Positions 31,654-38,822 of a stretch of 45,294 nt of DNA are shown here, piece after piece. Position numbers and translations under genes: made by a program. The DNA comes from CAZVEE01 sp964625525 (lineage in GTDB: Bacteria; Pseudomonadota; Alphaproteobacteria; JAJFIK01): assembly GCA_964625525.1 (NCBI GenBank), contig CAZVEE010000023.1, forward strand, positions 1-45,294, in the 5' to 3' direction. The notes beneath the pieces were generated by a model. It was not told where the DNA came from. It did no database searches and was given only the letters and a program-made list of their open reading frames with translations. Every line of letters starts with the position of its first letter. Positions within the stretch are counted from its first letter, which is position 1.

Positions 31654-34197
31654 TTAGGTGATGAGGTCGGGATAGCTCACATCGCTGGCATCCAAAGATG
31701 TCACGCGAGACAAGATGATCTCGTCGTCGCCATTGCTGATGATCATGCGGCCGAATTGGACGGTCACATTGGCGTCGTTCTCGTCGATGACTTTGTCGCC
31801 ATTGGTGTCCAGACCAAAGCCGGCGTTTTGGAACTGCGGAATAAAGCCCAGAATTTCCAGCGTGTCCGTCCCGCTGCGGAAATCCAACACCATGTCGGAG
31901 CCGAAGTCGGTCTGGAAGTCGAACTGGAAGGTGTCTTCACCGCCACCACCGATGAGCCAGTCGTCACCCGCGTCGCCGTTCAACAGGTCATCCCCACCGC
32001 CGCCGAGGAGCTTGTCGTTGTCATCGCCGCCGAACAGGAAGTCGTCCCCGCTGTTACCGAACAGCAAATCCCGGCCGCCATCGCCCCAGACATAATCTTC
32101 ATCGGCGCCACCGCGCGCGATGTCGATCCCGTCGCCGCCGAGAATGGCATCGTTCCCGCTGCCGCCGCGGATATCGTCAAAGCCGAGACCGCCCACGAGA
32201 ATGTCGTTACCGCCATTGCCGAAGATCTCGTCATTGAACAGACCAAAGCCGCTAAAGAAGCCAGAGCCGCCGAAGAAGCCGAAATCCCCCCCGCCGAAAA
32301 GCGGATTGTCGCCCAGGGGCGGTTCGTTGAAGGCGAGCGACATGGCCTGTGACACGCCCAGCGAGCCCAGAACCGCGTCGTCCTCCAGATCCATGGTTTC
32401 CAGATCAAAGCCCGTTGTGGGCAGCAAGTCCGTTTCGCCCAGCACTTCGAGTAGCGTATCGAAGATCGCAGTGCCGAAGAGCGAGTAGTCACCGAAAATG
32501 ATGTCGATATCGGCACCACCGCGCAGAGTGTCGCCGCCGATGCCCCCGAAGATCAGGTCTTCGCCGGCGCCGCCATCGATCGTGTCGCTGCCCTCATTGC
32601 CGAAGATGAAGTCGTTACCGTCCTGGCCATTGAGGATGTCATCAGAATTGGAGATCCCGAAGCCGCCAGGCAGACCACCCCCATCGGGCAGGCCCTTGTC
32701 GCCGAAAATGGTGTCGTCTTCCGCACCGCCATCGATCTCGTCATCACCGCCACCGCCGAAGAGGATGTCTTCCCCGTCGGAGCCAACAATGTCGTCCGGC
32801 CAGCCGAAGGGGTCGGGCAACACCACGTCTTCGATCTTGGCGATACGACTGGACAGCGGCAGGCGCTCGGCGAAGGGATCTGCCGAGCCGATGATCAGGG
32901 CGTTGGGATCAATGTCCGTGTCCGGATACCCGTCACTGTCAAGGCCGACCGGGATCAGCTTGCGCACGCCATAGGCCACCGACCCAAACTGGCCGTCCGC
33001 GCCAGTGACATCCACAATGGAGAAATCCGTGCCGTTGGTGCTCTGCAGCAACAGTCCGTTTTCATTGTTGAAATCACCGATATAGAGGGTGTCCCCGACA
33101 ACCGCCATCTGCCACGTGTAAGTCAGGCGGTCTACACCGACGGCACCCAGCTCGCTGTCGAGCTCGCTGTCAAAGCCATCCGTGGTAATCGTTTCCCAGG
33201 ACTCACGGTCCATGGGTGTCTTGGTGCGGAACAAGCTGGTGCCGCCCCCGTAGTTGACGCTGCCGATGTAAAAGTAGCCGTCAAACTCGATCATCTGCAT
33301 GACGCCATCATCGTCAATGGCGACATTCTCCGGCGTGACATCGACCAACGGAGGCCAACCGCCGATATCGAGCTTGTAAAGGCCGTAGGGCGCCCAGGTC
33401 CCGATATAGACATCCCCTTCGAAGGTGAACGTCTCTGCATGGGTCAGGGCGGGGGCGGGGGTCACGAAAGTCCACTCGCCGTCCTTGTCATACGTCCAGA
33501 GTTGGGCGCCTGTGCCGTTTGTGTTCTCGGTGCCTACCAGAAGCACGTCTTCATCGCCCGGCCCCTTGATCACTTCCATGGAACGAATGGAACTGTTCCC
33601 GGCATCCGGGTCGAGCGGCCCACCGGTCAGTTCTTCCCAGTTTTCCCCGTCGGAAGAGACCAGGATCTTGGCCGGATTGTTGCTCGCATTCAGCACATTG
33701 TAGATCAGCCCACGGGATGTACTGGCGAAAATCTGTCCGTTGAAGGACGCCATTTCCCGGAAACCAGCATCCCCGTCGTCAATGGACGGATGATCAGCGT
33801 TCACCATCTCGGTCCAAGTCTGGTCAACGAAATCATACTTCCAGATTTCGCCGCCATTGGACTGGATGGTCTTCGGCAGATCCGTGTTGAGGATCCCCAA
33901 TAGGTCGCTGGTGCCGAAACCGCCGGCTTCGGTCCGGGTGATGATGGTCAGCAGGGCACCAAAGACACCCACATAATCCAGTTCGACGTTGAACGTACCG
34001 ACATAGAGTTCCTCGATATCGTCCGCGTCGTCGCCGTCGAAGAGTTGGGCGGTCCAAGTGTATTTGTTTGCTGGATCCCCAAATCCTGGTGCGTCTGTGA
34101 TCTCAGTCAGGGTCGGTACCGGGTCTGCGCCCGGCTCATAAATGAACACCTGTGTCCCGAGATCGGGAATATCACTGCCGAAAAGCGGAATGGTCAT
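31654..34197 (-). CDS. RTX calcium-binding secreted protein with propeller-like N-terminal region
   Basis: 847 residues, highly acidic, no signal peptide, consistent with type I secretion. Residues about 80-450 repeat a motif in which a W-x-x-x sensor-like strand alternates with FDGxxYIG/FNGQIFAST units (for example GGEIWKYDFVDQTWTEM, FNGQIFASTSRGLIY, FEGDVYIGTWAPYGLYKL, FDGYFYIGSVNYGGGTSLF), as in beta-propeller proteins. Residues about 470-755 hold many RTX nonapeptides of the GGxGxDxLx type (DGEDILFGGGGDDEIDGG, GNSGDDFLFGGDDNDKLLGG) that fold when calcium is bound outside the cell. The end (DTFQFDFQTDFGSDMVLDFRSGTDTLEI) is the usual C-terminal secretion region. No type I exporter genes are in the window. 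The function of the propeller is unknown. A GAGGGGG ribosome-binding site precedes the ATG. Confidence 0.88.
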   Translation of the reverse strand: MTIPLFGSDIPDLGTQVFIYEPGADPVPTLTEITDAPGFGDPANKYTWTAQLFDGDDADDIEELYVGTFNVELDYVGVFGALLTIITRTEAGGFGTSDLLGILNTDLPKTIQSNGGEIWKYDFVDQTWTEMVNADHPSIDDGDAGFREMASFNGQIFASTSRGLIYNVLNASNNPAKILVSSDGENWEELTGGPLDPDAGNSSIRSMEVIKGPGDEDVLLVGTENTNGTGAQLWTYDKDGEWTFVTPAPALTHAETFTFEGDVYIGTWAPYGLYKLDIGGWPPLVDVTPENVAIDDDGVMQMIEFDGYFYIGSVNYGGGTSLFRTKTPMDRESWETITTDGFDSELDSELGAVGVDRLTYTWQMAVVGDTLYIGDFNNENGLLLQSTNGTDFSIVDVTGADGQFGSVAYGVRKLIPVGLDSDGYPDTDIDPNALIIGSADPFAERLPLSSRIAKIEDVVLPDPFGWPDDIVGSDGEDILFGGGGDDEIDGGAEDDTIFGDKGLPDGGGLPGGFGISNSDDILNGQDGNDFIFGNEGSDTIDGGAGEDLIFGGIGGDTLRGGADIDIIFGDYSLFGTAIFDTLLEVLGETDLLPTTGFDLETMDLEDDAVLGSLGVSQAMSLAFNEPPLGDNPLFGGGDFGFFGGSGFFSGFGLFNDEIFGNGGNDILVGGLGFDDIRGGSGNDAILGGDGIDIARGGADEDYVWGDGGRDLLFGNSGDDFLFGGDDNDKLLGGGGDDLLNGDAGDDWLIGGGGEDTFQFDFQTDFGSDMVLDFRSGTDTLEILGFIPQFQNAGFGLDTNGDKVIDENDANVTVQFGRMIISNGDDEIILSRVTSLDASDVSYPDLIT

Positions 34198-34212
34198 GGG
34201 ACTGGCCCCCTC

Positions 34213-34244
34213 TACACATGGCTGCTGTTACACATGGCTGCTGT
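34213..34244. repeat. 16-bp tandem duplication in the RTX gene leader
   Basis: TACACATGGCTGCTGT occurs twice in direct succession (34213-34228, 34229-34244), ending 16 bp upstream of the RTX start codon. On the minus strand it creates a seven-codon open frame (34235-34212, MCNSSHV then TAG) whose stop touches the RTX ribosome-binding site. Confidence 0.85.
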
Positions 34245-34625
34245 GCCTCTGCTTCTCGACGGTAAGTCTTAAGAGAGCATGAGCGAGCAGCGGATACCGT
34301 TCGTGACAGGCACTGCGCGAGTGCCTCATCCCCCCTCCTGAACCAGTGTCCCATTGCGGCTGGGCGCCTGGTATTCGGGGCCGTGATGGCTCCGCACCGT
34401 TGCGGACCTGACCGTATGGTTAATGCATTGGCAAGATCACTGCCAAGTCTAAATGGCGGGTAATCTGGACGCACGGCACCGCCCGGTAGAAATCCGGAGT
34501 CCTTCTTTGAGAGAGATCTCACCCCGTGCGCGGCGCATCGGGCGAATGGGAGGCGGGCCTGCGACGATCATTTTATGGTACGTCTGCGCCCTGCGCATGC
34601 GGCGCGACGGGCGGGGGGAACGGGT
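34245..34625. other. Intergenic region between RTX gene and LpxR-like gene
   Basis: About 380 bp without a convincing gene, between divergent genes, so both promoters should be here. It contains an inverted repeat, AGGCACT (34308-34314) and AGTGCCT (34320-34326) with a 5-nt spacer, which could be an operator or hairpin. Open frames in this stretch lack starts with ribosome-binding sites. Confidence 0.5.
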
Positions 34626-35645
34626 ATGAACGGCGGATGGAACGGCGGGCGCGGGCTCATGGCTGTGCTCATTCTGCTGGGCGTGAGCGCGCTGCCGGCA
34701 CCGCCAGTGCAGGCGGGGCAGGCTGTCGAAGTCCTTGTAGAGAATGACTTTTTCGGGCCGCGCCGGGGCGGTCTGACCGACCGCTACTACTCCTCCGCCC
34801 TAAAGGCATCTTTCAAGCAAAGTGAAGCGGATCTGTCGGCGCCCGGTCGCTGGTTGGCGCGCACCCTGTACGGGTCAGCCACGCTGGACCGCTTCGAGAC
34901 GGAGGCTTTCTCGCTCGCGCACTCCTTTTTCACACCAGAGGAGTTGGAGAGCGCGGCAGAGCAGCCGGGGGATCATCCCTGGTCCGGCTGGTTGCGCCTC
35001 TCTTATGATCTGAGCGTCCGTCATGACGGCATAATTGACACCACCCATCTGTCCGTTGGGGTCGTCGGGCCGGCGGCGCAGGCAGAGCCGCTCCAGCGCT
35101 GGTGGCATGCGATCATCAACGATCCCACGCCGCGCGGCTGGGACAATCAGCTTAAGAACGAAGCGGTGGTGCAGGGCAGCTGGGAGCGGGCCTGGCCGCG
35201 TTTGCCGCTGTTTTCGGTCGCGGGTCTGGAGGCCGATCTGGTCCCGCTGACGGAGGTGACAGTAGGGAACGCGCTCATCCAGGCAAGCGCCACGGCGCAC
35301 ATGCGGTTCGGGCAGGGCCTGCGTATGGATGGCGGCGGCCCGCGCCCCGGTCCCGGACGGCCCAGCGCGGGGGTTTACACCCCACGCGGCGAGGGCCTCG
35401 GGTGGTATGTGTTCGCGGGGGCGACGGCGCGGGGCGTCGGGCGGTCGCTGTTCATTGAGGGCAATACGCTGCGTGACAGCGCAGGTCTCGATGCAGAGCA
35501 TTTCGTCCATGACGTGTCAGCGGGCGTCGTGCTCGAAACGCGCCGGGGTCGCCTCAGTTACAGCTATGTGTCCCGCTCCGAGGAATTCGAGGGACAGAGG
35601 GGGCGCCATCGTTTCGGCCTGGTCGGCCTGACCGTTGCGTTCTGA
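34626..35645 (+). CDS. LpxR-like lipid A deacylase family outer-membrane protein (DUF2219)
   Basis: 339 residues from ATG 34626, preceded by GGGGGGAA. The N-terminal leader (hydrophobic LMAVLILLGVSALPAP..., cleavage near VQAGQA) is followed by VLVENDFFGPRRGGLTDRYY, the N-D-x-x-x-x-x-x-D-x-x-Y block of LpxR proteins, with HPWSGWLRL and PRGWDNQLKNEAVVQ as the other conserved parts and a C-terminal Phe (LTVAF) for barrel insertion. LpxR of Salmonella removes the 3'-acyloxyacyl chain of lipid A in the outer membrane using calcium and His/Asn side chains. Here the family assignment is good, but whether lipid A is the substrate is inferred. The stop lies in a 14-bp tandem duplication (35628-35655). 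Confidence 0.82.
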   Translation: MNGGWNGGRGLMAVLILLGVSALPAPPVQAGQAVEVLVENDFFGPRRGGLTDRYYSSALKASFKQSEADLSAPGRWLARTLYGSATLDRFETEAFSLAHSFFTPEELESAAEQPGDHPWSGWLRLSYDLSVRHDGIIDTTHLSVGVVGPAAQAEPLQRWWHAIINDPTPRGWDNQLKNEAVVQGSWERAWPRLPLFSVAGLEADLVPLTEVTVGNALIQASATAHMRFGQGLRMDGGGPRPGPGRPSAGVYTPRGEGLGWYVFAGATARGVGRSLFIEGNTLRDSAGLDAEHFVHDVSAGVVLETRRGRLSYSYVSRSEEFEGQRGRHRFGLVGLTVAF

Positions 35646-35655
35646 CCGTTGCGTT
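35628..35655. repeat. 14-bp tandem duplication across the LpxR-like stop codon
   Basis: CTGACCGTTGCGTT occurs at 35628-35641 and again at 35642-35655. The first copy encodes the last residues of the protein and the second begins with the TGA stop, so the duplication preserves a stop and leaves the C-terminal Phe in place. Confidence 0.9.
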
Positions 35656-35922
35656 CTGAACGGCCGCGGCCCTTGGCCAGGCTTGGCGGGGTGTCGCGAG
35701 CATGAACAGCCGGGCCCGATGGGGCAGACGCAGGCCTGTCTCATGGTCTGGCTCACAAGCCCGTGGGATCGCTGACGGCCTGTGCCGGATCGGGATCCGC
35801 TGCTTTACGGCGGGCGGCAGGCGTGGTTTTCTACGCGATGGGCGTTTTTAAGGCAGCGCAAGGCGGTTTTCATGGGCGTGACATCGGTTTTTGGAAACAA
35901 TGGGGCGAGGTGGGGTGCCACA

Positions 35923-36618
35923 ATGCGCGGTATCGCGCTGGGTGCTGCGCTGGTGTGGGCGGCGAGCCTCCACACGCCGGCTTTGGCCGCTGATGATGCG
36001 TCCGTGTCGCTGAATGAGGCGTTGCAGACCTGCTCTGGGATTGAGGACGACGCGGCACGGCTCGCCTGTGTGGATGTCATCCTCAATCGCTTGGATACGC
36101 CGGCGACCCCGCCGCCGCCGCCTGTCGTGCCGGCCCCTGTTGCTCCAGCGCCTGCCGAACCGGCCGTGGCGCCCCCTGTGGCTCCGGCTCCCGCCGTGAC
36201 GCCGCCGCAGGAACCTCGCGCCGCCCCGGTGCGCCGCGCCGCGCCGCAGCGCGCACTGGTGGATCTGCACACCTTGCATAGCGGACGCTTGCCCGAGACA
36301 CGGCCCGACTTGTTCGGGGCGAAGGATCTGTCACCGGAGGCCTTCTCCACCTTGATTGACAGCCTGGACGGCGACATCGTTCTGGATGGCGAAGAAGTTC
36401 AGAGCATCACCATGACGGTGGAACGCCACGGCTACACGCGCCGCGGCAAGGCCTATGTGGTGTTGGAGAACGGTCAGATCTGGCGCGCCACCCGTGCGGG
36501 TCGCCTGGCGTTCAGCACCCGGACCACCCAGCAGGCGGAAATTGTCCGCGGCTGGTTGGGCGCCTTCCGCATGAGCCTGGATGGCGGCCGCTATGTGGCG
36601 GTCGAGCGGGTCAAGTAA
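35923..36618 (+). CDS. Secreted protein with Pro/Ala-rich linker, function unknown
   Basis: 231 residues from ATG 35923 (MRGIALGAALVW), chosen because it starts a standard signal peptide ending ALAAD; longer in-frame starts add a non-signal stretch. The mature part begins with SVSLNEALQTCSGIEDDAARLACVDVILNRLD, a two-cysteine motif often seen at the start of small alphaproteobacterial envelope proteins. A Pro/Ala/Val-rich linker follows (about 60-110), then a C-terminal domain (ITMTVERHGYTRRGKAYVVLENGQIWRAT, GGRYVAVERVK) that looks like a small beta domain. No defined family was recognised. Neighbours are an LpxR-like gene upstream and a convergent TetR gene, neither with an obvious link. Confidence 0.75.
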   Translation: MRGIALGAALVWAASLHTPALAADDASVSLNEALQTCSGIEDDAARLACVDVILNRLDTPATPPPPPVVPAPVAPAPAEPAVAPPVAPAPAVTPPQEPRAAPVRRAAPQRALVDLHTLHSGRLPETRPDLFGAKDLSPEAFSTLIDSLDGDIVLDGEEVQSITMTVERHGYTRRGKAYVVLENGQIWRATRAGRLAFSTRTTQQAEIVRGWLGAFRMSLDGGRYVAVERVK

Positions 36619-36646
36619 GGGATGGCGCCGTCAGGGCATGGTTTCG

Positions 36647-37294
36647 TCAAGACGTGGTTTCGTCTGCGGGCGCTTCTGGGGTAAGGCCCAGCAAGCGCCG
36701 CAGGCTTGCGTCCAGCGTGGCCCGGGCCTGTGTAATCGTCAGGCCCTGCACGGTCCGCAGTCGATCCCACGTTTCAAACGCCACCAGAGCTTCTATGGCC
36801 GGGCGCATGGCGGCGGGCTGATCAGCGACTTCCGGTAACGCCACATAAAGTGCGTCTTTAAGCTGAGCACCATAGGTGGCACGCGCGCGTTGCAGATAGG
36901 GCGATGTCCACAGCCGGAGATCCGTAGCCTGACGGAACATTTTCGTCCGCTCAAAGACACGCGAGCGGCGCTGAACCAGGGCGCCGAGGCGGTCTTCCAG
37001 CGGGTCGCTGGTCACCGGTGGATCGATCAGCGACAGCACCAGATCGTGCACCTGCTCGTTGATCACCCGGTAAAGCGCTTCCATATCCTGGAAATGGCGA
37101 AACACAGTGCGGTGTCCGACGCCGGCGCGTTCGGCCACTTGCTGGCCCGTCGGCACCAGGTGACCTTCATCAATCAAATCGAGCACGGCCTGCGCAATGC
37201 GCTCGCGTGTTTGGGCGCTGCGGTTCAGGCGACCATCGGTTGACTCATGGTCATTGGCAGGCGGATGAGCACGGTCACTCGTTTTACTGCGCAT
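36647..37294 (-). CDS. TetR-family transcriptional regulator
   Basis: 215 residues. The N-terminal helix-turn-helix (about residues 25-72) reads RSAQTRERIAQAVLDLIDEG, GQQVAERAGVGHRTVFRHFQDMEALYRVI, the classic TetR pattern. The C-terminal ligand-binding helices are unassigned. A hydrophilic 20-residue extension precedes the DNA-binding domain. It is divergent from the lipoprotein gene with about 310 bp between; the CAGAC/GTCTG pair near 37441-37462 could be an operator. Converging with the secreted-protein gene leaves no obvious target. Confidence 0.88.
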   Translation of the reverse strand: MRSKTSDRAHPPANDHESTDGRLNRSAQTRERIAQAVLDLIDEGHLVPTGQQVAERAGVGHRTVFRHFQDMEALYRVINEQVHDLVLSLIDPPVTSDPLEDRLGALVQRRSRVFERTKMFRQATDLRLWTSPYLQRARATYGAQLKDALYVALPEVADQPAAMRPAIEALVAFETWDRLRTVQGLTITQARATLDASLRRLLGLTPEAPADETTS

Positions 37295-37606
37295 AGTCCC
37301 TCGTCGGGCTCATGGCGGTGCGCAACGAACGCATCGCTTAAGCATCAACTATAGCAGGGCTTAGCCGCGCGCGGGAAGGGCCCGTATCCACTGGTCCTGC
37401 GCATCTGCGTCGAGGAGGAGCGATATTTTAATCTTGATACAGACGAAAAGTTATCTGTCTGCAAAATGATCAGCCGATGGCTTTTGCCAAAACGGTTATC
37501 AGCGTTGTGCAGGGCACACCCCATGGCGGGTATCGCCATGATATGGTCACGCGAAGCGGTAGCATGGAGCCGATGATTATCAGGATCCTTGGAAGGAGTA
37601 CGCCGC
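37295..37606. other. Intergenic region between TetR and lipoprotein genes
   Basis: About 310 bp, AT-richer around 37420-37500, with no convincing gene. It contains a CAGAC ... GTCTG inverted pair near 37441-37462, a possible TetR operator, and the GGAAGGAG ribosome-binding site of the lipoprotein gene. A tRNA-like structure was not seen. Confidence 0.45.
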
Positions 37607-38026
37607 ATGCCGTCCGTTTCCAGAAGAACCTTTTGTCACTCTGTCCTTGCCACCGGCGCGGCCTGGCCGGTCGCAGGCTGCGGCACGTTGCTTTATCCGG
37701 AACGACGCGGCCAGCGGGGTGGGCGGATCGATCCGGCGGTCGCGATACTGAACGGGATCGGCCTCTTGTTCTTCATCATTCCCGGAGCGGTGGCTTTCGC
37801 GGTGGATTTCATCACCGGCGCCATTTATCTGCCCGGGACCGCCTCGCGTGACAGGCCGGACGGGGTGCGCACCGTGATCTTTGACGGTCGTCTCACACCG
37901 GAGCGGTTGACAGATCTTCTGTCGGCTGAGTTGCCCGCCCGCCCGGTCGATCTGAATGACGCCACCGTGAGACGGTGGGACGAGGCCAGCCGTGCGGACA
38001 TCGCCGCCTGGACCAGGCAAGTCTGA
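37607..38026 (+). CDS. Small lipoprotein (CGTLLYPERRGQ-type)
   Basis: 139 residues from ATG 37607 with GGAAGGAG upstream. The signal carries a lipobox, PVAGC, so Cys near residue 25 should be lipidated. The mature part reads GTLLYPERRGQRGGRID, then a hydrophobic helix (AVAILNGIGLLFFIIPGAVAFAVDF) and TGAIYLPG. This pattern recurs in small bacterial lipoproteins of unknown function; the hydrophobic helix suggests it also spans or touches a membrane. The C-terminal part (TPERLTDLLSAELPARPVDL) is hydrophilic. It is followed 16 bp later by a five-unit minisatellite and then by the convergent RluA gene. Confidence 0.72.
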   Translation: MPSVSRRTFCHSVLATGAAWPVAGCGTLLYPERRGQRGGRIDPAVAILNGIGLLFFIIPGAVAFAVDFITGAIYLPGTASRDRPDGVRTVIFDGRLTPERLTDLLSAELPARPVDLNDATVRRWDEASRADIAAWTRQV

Positions 38027-38042
38027 GCCGCGCCAGTAACCG

Positions 38043-38117
38043 GTCAAACGCTGCTCAATCAAACGATGCCCAGTCAAACGTTGCCCAGTCAAACGTTGCC
38101 CCGTCAAGCGATGCGCC
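38043..38117. repeat. Minisatellite of five 15-bp units
   Basis: Five head-to-tail 15-bp units with the consensus GTCAAACGTTGCCCA span 38043-38117; the third and fourth differ by one base. The array fills the space between the lipoprotein stop and the end of the convergent RluA gene. There are no spacers, so it is not a CRISPR array. Confidence 0.9.
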
Positions 38118-38135
38118 GCTCACACAAGCGGCTGC

Positions 38136-38822
38136 TCAAAACGGGCAGGGCACCTCGAAACGGTGTCGTTGCCCCCCGGTCGGATGGTGCACGGTCAAGC
38201 TTTCCGCGTGCAGATGCAGCCGGTCGGCCGCCTGAAACGCGGCCTCATGGGCATAGAGTGGGTCACCCAGGATCGGGTGCCCTAAGCTCAGCATGTGCAC
38301 GCGCAATTGATGCGACCGGCCGGTGATGGGGTGCAAGTGCACCCGCGTGGCGGTATCTTCCCAGCCGATCACTTCCCAATCGGTGATGGCGGGGCGTCCG
38401 CGTGTGTGGTCCACCATCTGGCGCGGCCGATTAGGCCAATCGACGATCAGAGGCAACTCGATACGGCCCCAGTCCCGATCCGGATGACCGTGAATGCGCG
38501 CCACATAGGTCTTGGCAGTTTTGCGCCGCTCGAATTGTAACCCCAGATGCCGGTGCGCCTGGGCATTCAGCGCCATGACGATCACGCCGGATGTGTCCAG
38601 GTCCAATCGATGCACGACCCGAGCGTCAGGAAAGCGCTGTTGAACGCGGGTCTTCAAACTATCCGCGTGTTCTTCGGGCCGTCCGGGCACGGTCAGCAGA
38701 CCGCTGGGCTTGTTCAGTACCAGGATGTCTGCATCCTGATGCAGGATATCCGGCGGGCCCGGCGGCGGAGCATAGACAAAGGGCCGCGCCAGCGGCGGCG
38801 CGGGGGGCTGCGTCATGCTCAC
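38136..38822 (-). CDS. RluA-family RNA pseudouridine synthase
   Basis: 228 residues. The catalytic motif HRLDLDTSG (about residues 71-79) contains the nucleophilic Asp. ILVLNKPSGLLTVPGR, TYVARIHG, VHLHPITGRSHQLRVHM and HPILGDPLYA are the other family blocks. There is no N-terminal S4 domain, so it is closest in build to RluA/RluC-like small members that isomerise uridines in 23S rRNA and tRNA. Its ATG overlaps the stop of the acyl-activating enzyme gene by four bases (ATGA on the minus strand), so it is the second gene of an operon. The exact target site cannot be told from the sequence. Confidence 0.9.
   Translation of the reverse strand: MSMTQPPAPPLARPFVYAPPPGPPDILHQDADILVLNKPSGLLTVPGRPEEHADSLKTRVQQRFPDARVVHRLDLDTSGVIVMALNAQAHRHLGLQFERRKTAKTYVARIHGHPDRDWGRIELPLIVDWPNRPRQMVDHTRGRPAITDWEVIGWEDTATRVHLHPITGRSHQLRVHMLSLGHPILGDPLYAHEAAFQAADRLHLHAESLTVHHPTGGQRHRFEVPCPF

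Noticed and set aside
38043..38117. CRISPR-like array
   Set aside because: The units are directly adjacent with no spacers and are only 15 bp, so it is a minisatellite.
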